NCBI GenBank assembly: GCA_963740555.1
Contig: CAVUES010000012.1
Span: 62,001 to 126,000, forward strand
DNA length: 64,000 nt
Reading direction: 5' to 3'
DNA from: Mayfieldus sp963740555
Lineage (GTDB): Bacteria > Actinomycetota > Thermoleophilia > Solirubrobacterales > 70-9
Made by a program: the position numbers and the translations under genes. The notes under the pieces are model-generated. The model did no database searches. It was not told where the DNA came from and was given only the letters and a program-made list of their open reading frames with translations. Below are positions 7,721 to 16,456 of the stretch, one piece after another; the first letter of the stretch is position 1; the number at the start of each line of letters is the position of its first letter.

Positions 7721-9409
7721 CTACGAAAGTGTCGCTTCCCGACCCGCCTCCCGTAACGGTACGGGAGCGCGCCCGAAAGTTGTTCCTCGCAGCCGTACCG
7801 GCGCCCTCGCGCGCCAGACGACGACCGCGGCGACAACCGCGAGCACCGCCGCGGCCAACACGCCGGGGGACGGCCCTGCCGCGCCTGCCTGCAGGCGCAG
7901 GGCGGCAACGAGCGCCGCCACCCACACGAGCGCCCCCAGAAGGTCGAGGACCGGACTGCGCCCCCGCACCACCAGGCCCAGTGCCAGGGCACCCAGCGAC
8001 CAGAGCGCAAGCCCGAACAGGAACGTGGGATCGACCAGCAGCGGAAGCAGCAGGTGGCCGACCGCCTTCCCCGCCGAGTCCTGCCACCCCGCGGGTGCGA
8101 CGTGCCGCGGTCCGAACAGCAGCTTGCGGTCGAGGACCGACTCGGCCACCGCCAGCCACGCGTAGCCCGCGGCGCCGAGGACGAGGCGGTCGCGAGCCCG
8201 GCCCGCCAGCCCGGCGAGCGCCGGATAGATCGGCGCGACGCCGGCGAGGCCGAGCAAGGGCGAGGCGGCGGGGAGGGTGAGGGAACGGCCGCCGGCAAGC
8301 AGCAGAGGCGGCGGGAGCGACAGCGCGGCGACCGCGGCCGCCGCCCCTGGGCGGCCGGCCGACGCCGCAAGCCAGGCGGTCAGGCCAATCGCCCCAACCA
8401 GATAGCCGATACGAGGCCAAAGCAGCGCCAGCAACCCCGCCACGGCGGGGAGTGCGTAGGGCCAGAGCGGGCCGCTGTTCGGAGTCACGACCATCGCCGC
8501 CGCGCTCATGACCGCGACAGCCACGGCCCCGGCCAATTCCGCCGGGCCGCAGGCCGCCAGCGCACCGATCGCGGAAGCGAGTCGCGCATGGCGGCGGCGC
8601 GGCCGAGGGACGCTGCCTGCGGCCTCCAGCTCGGGGATCGCATCGTCGACAGCGGCTCCGAGCTCGTCGAGCGGCGCCCGCAGCCGCGGATCGGCCTCCA
8701 GGCAGGCGTCGATCGCGTCGCAAAGCTCGCGCGGCAGGTCGGGCCTGGCCTCGGCGAGCGGCGGCACCGGCTCGCCGATCGCGCGAGCGGTCGCCGCCGG
8801 CGTCGAGCGCAGGTTGGGGTTCTCGCCGCTCCAGGCTTCATAGAGGGTCAGTGCCAGCGAGTAGACGTCCGCCGGCGGGCCCGCGTCCTCGTCCTCCGCC
8901 TGCTCCGGTGCCATGTAGGCGAGCGTGCCGACGATGTCCCCGGGGGCTGTGATCCCGACTCCGTCGACGACGCGAGCGATGCCGAAGTCCATCAGCTTCG
9001 CCCGTCGCTCGCTTGCGGCGAGCATGACGTTCTGCGGCTTTAGGTCGCGATGAACGACGCCGCGCGAGTGCGCGTGTTCGAGCGCATCGCAGAGGTCGGA
9101 GGCCGCCGCGCCGACGTCCCGATCGGAGAGCAGCCCCTGGCGCTGCATCTCGGCCAGCGTCGCGCCGTCGATCAGCTCGCTGACCAGATAGGCGCGGTGG
9201 CCGTCCTCCCCCAGCTCGTAGAGGGTCACGATGCTCGGGTGATTGAGGCGCGCGGCGGCCTGCGCCTCGCGCATCACCCGCTCCACCGGTTGGCCGCCGA
9301 GCTCGATCACCTTCACCGCGACGTCGCGCTCGAGGCGCTCGTCCCAGGCTCGGTAGACCGTGCCGAAACCGCCGCTGCCCAATCGCTCGCGGACCTTGAA
9401 ACGGCTCAT
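7721..9409 (-). CDS. Serine/threonine protein kinase with polytopic membrane C-terminal half
   Basis: Kinase domain about residues 1-265: GSGGFGTVYRAWD, Lys in VAVKVIEL, HRDLKPQNVML, DFGIARVVDG and LAYMAPEQAED are all present, so it should be active. The C-terminal ~260 residues are Ala/Leu/Gly-rich with several hydrophobic stretches (AVAVAVMSAAAMVV, ALPAVAGLLALLW, VWVAALVAALRL) and no PASTA repeats or recognisable sensor. ATG at 9409 was chosen because the kinase fold begins immediately (MSRFKVRERLGSGGFG); the open frame further upstream has no such similarity. It heads the minus-strand cluster and is probably the first gene of the operon with fhaA. Confidence 0.9.
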   Translation of the reverse strand: MSRFKVRERLGSGGFGTVYRAWDERLERDVAVKVIELGGQPVERVMREAQAAARLNHPSIVTLYELGEDGHRAYLVSELIDGATLAEMQRQGLLSDRDVGAAASDLCDALEHAHSRGVVHRDLKPQNVMLAASERRAKLMDFGIARVVDGVGITAPGDIVGTLAYMAPEQAEDEDAGPPADVYSLALTLYEAWSGENPNLRSTPAATARAIGEPVPPLAEARPDLPRELCDAIDACLEADPRLRAPLDELGAAVDDAIPELEAAGSVPRPRRRHARLASAIGALAACGPAELAGAVAVAVMSAAAMVVTPNSGPLWPYALPAVAGLLALLWPRIGYLVGAIGLTAWLAASAGRPGAAAAVAALSLPPPLLLAGGRSLTLPAASPLLGLAGVAPIYPALAGLAGRARDRLVLGAAGYAWLAVAESVLDRKLLFGPRHVAPAGWQDSAGKAVGHLLLPLLVDPTFLFGLALWSLGALALGLVVRGRSPVLDLLGALVWVAALVAALRLQAGAAGPSPGVLAAAVLAVVAAVVVWRARAPVRLRGTTFGRAPVPLREAGREATLS

Positions 9410-9584
9410 GATCGCTGCGCCTACCACCGCTCCTTTGACTTCGGGAACGGTTGTCTCGATCCTTGTCGGGGCCCGAAATCCGCATCGGAAAGCCAATTGC
9501 GCAACGTATCCTGCGCACCGCCTGACCCGAGCGGCATACTCTCCGCGAGGCGACCTGACCTGGCGACCCTGGGAGACTCACGCC

Positions 9585-10664
9585 TTGGAGTTCTTCGAAG
9601 AGGATTCTCCGCCCCCGACCGCAACCCACACAGCGCCACCGAGACCGCCGCGGACCCGCGGCGGGCGGCGGCCGCCGCGCTCACCGCGGCAGCAGATCAT
9701 GCTGCGCCGAGGGATCGCCGCGGGCGCCGGGCTACTGGTCCTCGTGCTGCTCATCCTCGGCGTCAAGGGGTGTCTCAACGCCCGCCATGAGCGGGCGCTC
9801 AAGAACTACGGCAAGAACGTCGCCGACATCGTCCAACAGAGCAATCAGACCAGCACCTCGCTCTTCAAACAGCTCGAGAACCCCGGCTCGCTGAGCGTCA
9901 CCGAGTACACGAACAACATCGCCTCATACCGCAGCGAGCTGGACAGCCTCCTGCAGCGCACCGAGCAGCTGAGCGTTCCGGGGGACATGGGCTCCGCGCA
10001 GCAGGCCTTCAAGCTGACGATGCAGCTGCGCCGCAACGCCCTAACCAACATCTCCAACTCGATCTCGACCGCACTTGGAAGCGAGGGCCGCACGAAGGCG
10101 ATCGACAAGATCGCGTTCCAGATGAAGGCGATGCTCGCCAGCGACGTGACCTACCGCCAGATCGCCAAGCCGGAGATGGAGAAGGCACTGAGCGACAACG
10201 GGATCAGCGACGTACCGATCCCGGAGAGCAAGTTCCTGCCCGACGACAGCTGGCTGGACTCCACCAAGGTCGGATCGGCGCTCGCCCAGGTCAGCGGCAC
10301 CTCCGCGTCGTCCACCCCGGGAGTCCACGGGCTCGGCCTGATTCAGACGAGCGCCAACGGACAGGTCCTGCAGGCCGGCACTCCGGCCACCGTGTCGGCC
10401 GGCGGCTCGCCGGAGCTCGAAGTCCAGGTCCAAAACCAAGGCGACCAGACGGAGACCGGGGTGACGGCGTCGGTGACCGTCAACGGCGGCCAGCCGATCG
10501 AGCAGCAGATATCCTCGATCGGTCCCGGCGAGACGCAGACCGTGAAGATCCCTCTCACCCCGGCCCCGAAGGGACAGGCGACGCTCGACGTGGAGGTGCA
10601 GCCGGTGCCCGGCGAGCAGGTCTCGTCCAACAACAAGGCCAGCTACACGGTCACCTTCCAATAG
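9585..10664 (+). CDS. Membrane-anchored protein with C-terminal CARDB-like domain, function unknown
   Basis: 359 aa. A Pro/Arg-rich cytoplasmic N-terminus (~45 residues) precedes one transmembrane helix (GIAAGAGLLVLVLLILGVKG), an extracytoplasmic helical region (~90-240) and a beta-rich C-terminal domain with the CARDB-like pattern VQVQNQGDQTETGVTASVTV and GPGETQTVKIPL. CARDB domains are adhesion-like beta sandwiches; the helical part is not recognised. TTG at 9585 is preferred because GGGAG lies 9 nt upstream; the frame upstream of it covers the divergent promoter region. Divergent from the kinase gene, so it could serve the wall-signalling cluster, but that is only position. Confidence 0.75.
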   Translation: MEFFEEDSPPPTATHTAPPRPPRTRGGRRPPRSPRQQIMLRRGIAAGAGLLVLVLLILGVKGCLNARHERALKNYGKNVADIVQQSNQTSTSLFKQLENPGSLSVTEYTNNIASYRSELDSLLQRTEQLSVPGDMGSAQQAFKLTMQLRRNALTNISNSISTALGSEGRTKAIDKIAFQMKAMLASDVTYRQIAKPEMEKALSDNGISDVPIPESKFLPDDSWLDSTKVGSALAQVSGTSASSTPGVHGLGLIQTSANGQVLQAGTPATVSAGGSPELEVQVQNQGDQTETGVTASVTVNGGQPIEQQISSIGPGETQTVKIPLTPAPKGQATLDVEVQPVPGEQVSSNNKASYTVTFQ

Positions 10665-10684
10665 GGCGCTGCAAAGCGGCGAAC

Positions 10685-10690
10685 TATTCT
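10685..10690 (+). promoter_or_regulatory. Probable -10 element (TATTCT), leaderless start
   Basis: TATTCT lies 8 nt before the GTG of the DUF4446 gene, so transcription would start at or next to the start codon. No convincing -35. Confidence 0.5.
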
Positions 10691-10698
10691 TCCGCGCT

Positions 10699-11196
10699 GT
10701 GAGCTCCGACACGGCAGGAATCATCGCGATCGCCGCTGGCGCGCTGGCGATCCTCGCGCTCTTGGTCTGCCTGCTGCTGGCGGGGCGATTGCGGCGCATC
10801 CGCTCGAGCCAGCAGCTGATCGCCGGCGAGGATGGCGAGCGCACGCTCGTCGAGCACGCCGGTCAGCTCGACCAGCGCCTCGCCGCCCTCGGCCAACAGG
10901 TCGAAGATTCGGTCAGCCGCCTCGAGGGTCGCGACGCCGAGCTCGACCGGCGGCTGCAGGGCGCCATCACCCAGTGTGGCGTGATCCGCTACGACGCGAT
11001 GGGAGAGATGACGGGGCGCCAATCGAGCTCTGTCGCGCTGCTCGACTCGCACGGAACCGGGGTCGTCCTGTCCTCGATCCTGCATCGCGAGCAGGCGCGC
11101 CTGTACGTGAAGCCGATCACCGAGGGGCGCTCCGAATTCGACCTCTCACCAGAGGAAAGCCAGGCGCTCGAAGTAGCGACGCGCCCGGGCGCGTGA
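10699..11196 (+). CDS. DUF4446-family protein
   Basis: 165 aa. An N-terminal membrane helix (IIAIAAGALAILALLVCLLLAG) is followed by a coiled-coil-prone stretch (about 45-95) and a conserved C-terminal part, VIRYDAMGEMTGRQSSSVALLD, YVKPITEGRSEFDLSPEE, which matches my memory of DUF4446. Function is unknown for the family. GTG start directly behind a -10-like TATTCT. Its TGA overlaps the GTG of pheA, so the two are probably co-translated, but no biochemical link is evident. Confidence 0.8.
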   Translation: MSSDTAGIIAIAAGALAILALLVCLLLAGRLRRIRSSQQLIAGEDGERTLVEHAGQLDQRLAALGQQVEDSVSRLEGRDAELDRRLQGAITQCGVIRYDAMGEMTGRQSSSVALLDSHGTGVVLSSILHREQARLYVKPITEGRSEFDLSPEESQALEVATRPGA

Positions 11197-12035
11197 GCAC
11201 CCGCATCGCCTATCTCGGGCCCGCCGGCACGTTCACCGAGGACGCGCTGCGAAACGCGATCGCGGACGGTGCCGACTTCGAGCCCCTTCCCGGCGCCACG
11301 ATCCACGACGCGATCCTCGCGGTGGAGAACGGCGAGGCGGACCGGGCGCTGGTGCCGTTCGAGAACTCGATCGAGGGAGCGGTGCGCCCGACACTCGACA
11401 CGCTGGCCCACGAAGCGGAGGCGGTGACGATCGTCGGCGAGTTCGACTATCCGATCCACGTCAGCCTGATCGCCCGCCGGGATCTCCCCCTCACCGAGAT
11501 CGCCGTCCTCCTCTCACACCCGCAGGCCAGCGCCCAGTGCGCGCGCTTCATCCGCGAGCAGCTGCCCGGCGCCGAGGTGCGAACGGCCGCCAGCACGGCG
11601 GAGGCGGTGCGAACGGTGAGCGAGGCGGAGGAGCCCTGGGCCGCGCTCGGTGCCCATGCCGCCGCGGGGCTCTACGGGTGCATCGAGCTGCGCACCGGTG
11701 TCGAGGACTCCGACGACAACCTGACCCGCTTCGTTTGGATCGCCCCGCTCGGAACCGAGCCCGAGGGCGAAGGGCCCTGGAAGACCTCGCTCGTCTTCTC
11801 CGAGCTCGGCGAGGACCATCCGGGCGCCCTCGTCGACGCGCTGCTCGAGTTCTCGCGACGCGAGATCAACCTGACGCGGATCGAGTCGCGGCCGCTGCGC
11901 CGGGGTCTGGGCCGTTACATGTTCTTCGTCGATCTCGAGGGCCGGGCTTCCGAGTCCCCCATCGACGAGGCGATTGAGGGGCTGCGCGGAAAGGCCGAGT
12001 CGGTTCGTCTGCTGGGCTCATACCCAGCAAGCTGA
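11193..12035 (+). CDS. pheA: Prephenate dehydratase
   Basis: Converts prephenate to phenylpyruvate, the penultimate step of phenylalanine synthesis. 280 aa. The PDT domain begins TRIAYLGPAGTFTEDAL and contains VPFENSIEGAV (the Asn-Ser-x-Glu-Gly motif), the DDNLTRFVWI segment and, from ~190, a C-terminal ACT domain (KTSLVFSELGEDHPGAL, INLTRIESRPLR, the Phe-binding ESRP motif). No chorismate mutase domain, so it is a monofunctional enzyme. GTG start overlaps the preceding stop. The ACT domain implies feedback inhibition by phenylalanine. Confidence 0.95.
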   Translation: MSTRIAYLGPAGTFTEDALRNAIADGADFEPLPGATIHDAILAVENGEADRALVPFENSIEGAVRPTLDTLAHEAEAVTIVGEFDYPIHVSLIARRDLPLTEIAVLLSHPQASAQCARFIREQLPGAEVRTAASTAEAVRTVSEAEEPWAALGAHAAAGLYGCIELRTGVEDSDDNLTRFVWIAPLGTEPEGEGPWKTSLVFSELGEDHPGALVDALLEFSRREINLTRIESRPLRRGLGRYMFFVDLEGRASESPIDEAIEGLRGKAESVRLLGSYPAS

Positions 12036-12049
12036 CGAACGCCACCCTC

Positions 12050-12055
12050 TAGAAT
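12050..12055 (+). promoter_or_regulatory. Probable -10 element (TAGAAT) of the HNH gene
   Basis: TAGAAT ends 11 nt before the ATG at 12067, giving a leader of only a few bases. No good -35 and no Shine-Dalgarno. Confidence 0.45.
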
Positions 12056-12066
12056 CCGGCGCCACT

Positions 12067-12687
12067 ATGGCTAGACATCGCGCCTCGGCCGCCGTCCGGC
12101 GGGCCATTGGGGGTCCGTCACAGAACGGGGCGAGCGCGAATGGCCACCCGAGCGGCAACGGCCATCGCCACAGCTTTCCGGGCAACGGCCGTGTCCTCGT
12201 CCTCAACGCGACCTTCGAGCCGATCAACGTATGCACGGTTCGGCGCGCGGCCGTACTTGTATTGAAGGAGAAGGCGGTGCTGCTGGAGCGGGCCGAGCGC
12301 CCGCTTCGTTCTGAGCGACTCAGTCTGGATCGGCCGGCGGTCATCCGGCTGATCAGCTTCGTGCGCATCCCCCGCGACGCACACGGTCGCAAGATCACCC
12401 GCAAGGCGGTGCTGGCCCGCGACTCCTGGACCTGTCAGTACTGCGGCACGCGCAAGCCTGGCCTCACCGTCGACCACGTGATCCCGCGCAGTCGCGGTGG
12501 CAAGTCGGTGTGGGAGAACATCGTCGCCTCCTGCGCGACCTGCAACCGGCGCAAGGGCAGCCACCTGCCACGCGAGATCAAGATGCACCCCCGGACCAAG
12601 CCACGGGCGCCGGGGCCGACGGTCTTCATCCGCATCGCCAGCCCAACGATCCCCAACGCCTGGCAACCGTACCTCGCACCTGCCTAG
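12067..12687 (+). CDS. HNH endonuclease family protein
   Basis: 206 aa. A low-complexity Gly/Asn/His-rich N-terminus (~1-40) is followed by RVLVLNATFEPINVCTVRRA, typical of small bacterial HNH proteins, and the HNH core CQYCGTRKPGLTVDHVIPRSRGG, NIVASCATCNRRKG, with two CxxC pairs and the catalytic histidine in DHVIP. The family cleaves DNA in vitro, but the chromosomal role of these single-copy actinobacterial proteins is unsettled. ATG at 12067 lies behind a TAGAAT box. It is followed by a hairpin and a convergent gene. Confidence 0.88.
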   Translation: MARHRASAAVRRAIGGPSQNGASANGHPSGNGHRHSFPGNGRVLVLNATFEPINVCTVRRAAVLVLKEKAVLLERAERPLRSERLSLDRPAVIRLISFVRIPRDAHGRKITRKAVLARDSWTCQYCGTRKPGLTVDHVIPRSRGGKSVWENIVASCATCNRRKGSHLPREIKMHPRTKPRAPGPTVFIRIASPTIPNAWQPYLAPA

Positions 12688-12732
12688 CCGGGTGGGCGAC
12701 GGGCGGCTCGGTCAGGAGGCCCGCCAAACGCA

Positions 12733-12764
12733 AAAGGGCCGCCCCTTCTCAGGAGCGGCCCTTT
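12733..12764 (-). terminator. Strong hairpin, probable terminator between convergent transcripts
   Basis: A perfect 10-bp stem, AAAGGGCCGC paired with GCGGCCCTTT, with a 12-nt loop. On the minus strand it is followed by a T run (TTTT then GCGTTT), so it fits best as the terminator of the minus-strand transcript from gyrA/SDR and the small ORF region; it may also stop the HNH transcript on the plus strand. Confidence 0.7.
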
Positions 12765-12878
12765 GCAAGGTGCGGGAAGAAGCGGATCGGAGATTCGCGG
12801 TCGAGCGGGACGTGCTCCCAACCTCTCTTCACCGCCGGTGCCCGGGGTGGATTCCGCCGGGCGCCCCACACAGGTCGC

Positions 12879-12923
12879 CTAGCGGCCCTGCACCTCCAGC
12901 GTCCCAAAAAGCATGTGACTCAA
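12879..12923 (-). CDS. Candidate 14-residue ORF behind a near-perfect Shine-Dalgarno
   Basis: Minus strand: AAAGGAGGT at 12941-12933 is a nine-base match to the anti-Shine-Dalgarno and lies 9 nt before a TTG that opens a 14-codon frame (MSHMLFGTLEVQGR, TAG stop). An in-frame ATG at 12914 would give 11 residues. It sits between the SDR stop and the hairpin at 12733-12764. This could be a small protein, a leader peptide without an obvious target, or a structured RNA. I do not recognise the peptide. Confidence 0.35.
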   Translation of the reverse strand: MSHMLFGTLEVQGR

Positions 12924-12970
12924 GTTAGGACCACCTCCTTTCTCCGGTGATCCCAATTCAAGCAGGTGAT

Positions 12971-13846
12971 TCAGTCGGGCGCCCCGTCAGTGACGCGCCT
13001 CTCGCCGGCGGATCGCGGCAAGTTCTCCTTTGCCTTGGCGAAACGCTCCGCGAACTCCCGCACTCGCCCCGCGCGCCCCAGCTTCGCCGCCAACCCCGGT
13101 GCCAGCGTGGAGAGCAGGATCAACGGTCTCGCCCCGATCCGATTGACGATCACCTCGGCGCGCTCGCCGCGGATCGCCTTCACGACCGCGTCGCCGACGT
13201 CCTCCGGCGGGACGATCGAGAGCGGCCCGCTCGGAGGCTTGCCGACCGCGTTCTCGAGCCGCCCGTACATTCCCACCCTGCCCACGAACCCGGGGCAGAT
13301 CGCCGAGAACCCGATCGGCTCGCGCACGTATTCGCTGCGCAGCGCGCCTGTGAAGCCGATCACGCCGTGCTTCGAGCCGCAATAGGGAGCGAGGAAGGGA
13401 AACGGGGCCTTCCCGGCCATCGAGGCGACGTTGACGATGTGGCCGCGGCCGCGCTCGAGCATGCCGGGCAGCGCCGCGCGCGTCGTGAGCATCACCGCGA
13501 CCAGGTTGACGTTGGTCACAGCAGCGATCTCCTCCGGCGTCCGCTCGAGGAAGGGGCCGCCAAACTCGAGGCCCGCGTTGTTGACCAGGATGTCGAGAGG
13601 CCCGAGGGCCTGCTCCGCGCGGCCGACCAGCGACCCTGCTTCCTCACGGTCGCTGACGTCAGCGCCGACCGATTCGACCCGCACCCCGCTGCGGCGAAGC
13701 TCATCGATCCGCTCGTCGAGTGACGCCTCGGGCAGATCGGAGAGCACCAGGTCGACCCCCTCTGACGCGAGGGCACTCGCGATGAATCCCCCGAGACCGC
13801 CGGCGGCGCCAGTCACGAGCGCGTTACGGCCGCGCAGCTGCTGCAC
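12971..13846 (-). CDS. Short-chain dehydrogenase/reductase (SDR)
   Basis: 291 aa classical SDR: NAD(P)-binding GAAGGLGGFIA, the structural NNAG (LVNNAGLEFGG), catalytic Ser in VNVASMAGK and the YxxxK pair (YCGSKHGVIGF). The Asp after beta-2 (LVLSDLPEA) suggests NAD(H) rather than NADP(H). A longer C-terminal tail (ILLSTLAPGLAAKLG) is typical of SDRs acting on hydrophobic substrates, but the substrate cannot be told. GTG start 21 nt after the gyrA stop; it is probably read through from gyrA. Confidence 0.88.
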   Translation of the reverse strand: MQQLRGRNALVTGAAGGLGGFIASALASEGVDLVLSDLPEASLDERIDELRRSGVRVESVGADVSDREEAGSLVGRAEQALGPLDILVNNAGLEFGGPFLERTPEEIAAVTNVNLVAVMLTTRAALPGMLERGRGHIVNVASMAGKAPFPFLAPYCGSKHGVIGFTGALRSEYVREPIGFSAICPGFVGRVGMYGRLENAVGKPPSGPLSIVPPEDVGDAVVKAIRGERAEVIVNRIGARPLILLSTLAPGLAAKLGRAGRVREFAERFAKAKENLPRSAGERRVTDGAPD

Positions 13847-13867
13847 GCGGGCCAGCCTATACGGCGT

Positions 13868-16444
13868 CTAACCCTTGCGCTTGCCGCGGGCCGGCTTGGC
13901 CTTGGAGCCCTCGCCGTCCTTCGCCGCCTGCGGAGCGCCGCCGTCGGTCGCCGCGCCGTCGGTCGCCGCAGCGCCTTCGTCCCCGACTTCCGGCTCCTCG
14001 CCGGACTCGACCACCAGCGCCACGGCACTGACCCGATCGCCGGGCTTCAGGTTCATCACCCTGACCCCCTGGGTCGGACGGCCCATCTGCGAGATGCCGC
14101 TCACCGAAGTGCGCTGCACCATCCCGTTCTGGGAGATGAACAGCAGCTCCTGGTGCTCGCGGACGATCAGGGCCCCCGCCAGGCCGCCCTTCTTGGTGGT
14201 CAGCTTGGCGGTCAGGACGCCCTTGGTCCCGCGGCCCTTGACCGGGTACTCGGAGACCAGCGTGCGCTTTCCGTAGCCGTTCTCGGTGACGACGAACAGC
14301 TCGGTGTCGTCGCGGGCGACGTCCATCGCCAGCACGCGGTTGCCCTTGTCGGCGACGTTCATCCCCTTCACCCCACCGGTGTCGCGCGCCATCGGGCGGA
14401 CCCGCTTCTCGTTGAAGCGCGAGGCGTGGCCGGACTTGGAGACCAGCAGCAGGTCGTCCTTGCCGCTGGTCAGGCGGACCTGGACCAGCTCGTCGCCCTT
14501 GCGAATCTTGATCGCGATGATCCCGTCGGCGCGGATCGGAGTGTTGTAGGCGGTGAACTCGGTCTTCTTGACCTGCCCCTTCGCGGTCGCGCAGACCAGG
14601 TACTTGCCCTCGGTGAAGTCGCGCGTCGGCTTCACCGCCATCACCCGCTCGCCCTCGGCAAGCGGCAGGACGTTGACCAGCGCGCTCCCCTTCCCGGTCC
14701 GCGAGCCCTCAGGCAGCTCGTAGACCTTGCTGCGGTAGACCTTGCCGCGGTTGGTGAAGAAGAGCATGAAGTCGTGGGTCGAGCAGATGTGCAGGTGCTC
14801 GATGTAGTCGCCCTCCTTCATGTTCATCCCCATCACGCCTCGTCCGCCGCGGTGCTGCTGGCGGTAGGTGGCGAGCGGCAGCCGCTTCACGTAGCCGGAA
14901 GCGGTAAGCGAGACCACCATCTGCTGGTCGGCGATCATGTCCTCGATCCCCATGTCGCCCTCGAAGTGGGTGATCTCGGTGCGGCGTTCGTCGCCATAGG
15001 CCTCGCCGACCTCGGCCAGCTCGTCCTTTACGAGGCCCATCACCTTGGTCTCGTCGGCGAGGATCGCCCGCAGCTCGCCAATCCGCTCCATCAGGTCGGC
15101 GTGCTCGCTTCGCACCTTGTCCGCCTCCAGCGCGGTGAGGCGCTGCAGGCGCATGTCGAGGATCGCCTGCGCCTGCTCGCGCGAGAGCTCGAACTTGTCG
15201 ATCAGCCCGTCGCGGGCGGTGTCGGGGTCCTTCGAGCCGCGGATCAGCTTGATCACCGCGTCGAGGTTGTCGAGCGCGACCAGCAGCCCCTCGAGGATGT
15301 GGGCGCGGGCCTCGGCGCGGCGCAGCTCGTACTGGGTGCGGCGGGTGACGACCTCGCGCTGGTGCTCGACGTAGTACTTGACAAGCTCGCGCAGGCTGAG
15401 AGTGCGAGGGACATTGTCGACGAGCGCGACCATGTTGACCCCGAACGAGGTCTGCATCGCGGTCTTCTTGTAGAGGTTGTTGAGAACGACCTTGGCCGGC
15501 GGCCCGCCGCGCTTCAGCTCGATCACCAGGCGCATGCCACTGCGGTCGGACTCGTCGCGAAGGTCGGAGATCCCCTCCAGCTTCTTCTCTCGGACCAGGT
15601 CCGCGATCTTGGTGATCAACCCGCCGTCGCCGCCCTTCTTGACCATGAACGGCAGCTCGGTGACGATGATCGCCTCCTTGCCCCCCTTCAGGGGCTCGAC
15701 GTGGGCGCGGGCGCGAACGCGGATGCTGCCCCGCCCCGACGCATAGGCGTCGCGGATCCCTTCGGCACTCATCACACCGCCGCCGGGGAAGTCCGGCCCC
15801 TTGATGTGCTCCATCAGCCCCGCCAGGTCGATCTCGGGGTCGTCGACGTAAGCAGTGGTGGCGGCGATTGCCTCGCGCAGGTTGTGGGGCGGGATGTTGG
15901 TCGCCATCCCGACCGCGATCCCCGACGAGCCGTTGACGATCAGGTTCGGGAAGCGGGCCGGCAGGACGAGCGGCTCGCGCTGCGACTCGTCGTAGTTGGG
16001 CCCGAACTCGACCGTGTCGGCGTCGATGTCGCGCAGCAGCTCGGTTGCCAGCCGCTCGAGGCGCGCCTCGGTGTAGCGCATCGCGGCAGCGGGGTCGTCG
16101 TCGATCGAGCCGAAGTTGCCCTGGCCATCGATCAGCGGGTAGCGCAGCGAGAAGTCCTGCGCCATTCGGACCAGCGTGTCGTAGATCGCGGAGTCGCCGT
16201 GCGGGTGGTAGGTACCCATCACCTCGCCGACGACGAAGGCGGACTTGCGGTAGGGCCGGGTCGGCTGCAAGCCGAGGTCGTGCATCGCGTAGAGCACCCG
16301 GCGGTGCACGGGCTTGAGCCCGTCGCGCACGTCGGGCAGCGCCCGGCCCACGATCACGCTCATCGCGTAATCGAGATAGGACGAGCGCATCTCCTTCTCG
16401 AGCTCGCGCTCCTCTATGCGGCCTGTAAGGGCTTCGAGCGCCAT
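13868..16444 (-). CDS. gyrA: DNA gyrase subunit A
   Basis: 858 aa. Breaks and rejoins DNA in the A2B2 gyrase that introduces negative supercoils. N-terminal domain begins RSSYLDYAMSVIVGRALPDVRDGLKPVHRR; the quinolone-resistance region HPHGDSAIYDTL keeps Ser and Asp (susceptible-type residues, unlike the Ala of M. tuberculosis); the catalytic Tyr is in MRYTEARL. The C-terminal beta-pinwheel carries a GyrA box of the form QHRGGRG, then an acidic/Ala-rich tail ending KPARGKRKG. ATG start 12 nt downstream of the gyrB stop, so gyrBA is an operon. Confidence 0.98.
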   Translation of the reverse strand: MALEALTGRIEERELEKEMRSSYLDYAMSVIVGRALPDVRDGLKPVHRRVLYAMHDLGLQPTRPYRKSAFVVGEVMGTYHPHGDSAIYDTLVRMAQDFSLRYPLIDGQGNFGSIDDDPAAAMRYTEARLERLATELLRDIDADTVEFGPNYDESQREPLVLPARFPNLIVNGSSGIAVGMATNIPPHNLREAIAATTAYVDDPEIDLAGLMEHIKGPDFPGGGVMSAEGIRDAYASGRGSIRVRARAHVEPLKGGKEAIIVTELPFMVKKGGDGGLITKIADLVREKKLEGISDLRDESDRSGMRLVIELKRGGPPAKVVLNNLYKKTAMQTSFGVNMVALVDNVPRTLSLRELVKYYVEHQREVVTRRTQYELRRAEARAHILEGLLVALDNLDAVIKLIRGSKDPDTARDGLIDKFELSREQAQAILDMRLQRLTALEADKVRSEHADLMERIGELRAILADETKVMGLVKDELAEVGEAYGDERRTEITHFEGDMGIEDMIADQQMVVSLTASGYVKRLPLATYRQQHRGGRGVMGMNMKEGDYIEHLHICSTHDFMLFFTNRGKVYRSKVYELPEGSRTGKGSALVNVLPLAEGERVMAVKPTRDFTEGKYLVCATAKGQVKKTEFTAYNTPIRADGIIAIKIRKGDELVQVRLTSGKDDLLLVSKSGHASRFNEKRVRPMARDTGGVKGMNVADKGNRVLAMDVARDDTELFVVTENGYGKRTLVSEYPVKGRGTKGVLTAKLTTKKGGLAGALIVREHQELLFISQNGMVQRTSVSGISQMGRPTQGVRVMNLKPGDRVSAVALVVESGEEPEVGDEGAAATDGAATDGGAPQAAKDGEGSKAKPARGKRKG

Positions 16445-16456
16445 CAGCCGCGTCTC

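Noticed and set aside
12931..12944. Resemblance of ACCACCTCCTTTCT to the 3' end of 16S rRNA
   Set aside because: Only the anti-Shine-Dalgarno string matches; the upstream 16S helix sequence is absent. It is better read as a Shine-Dalgarno on the other strand.
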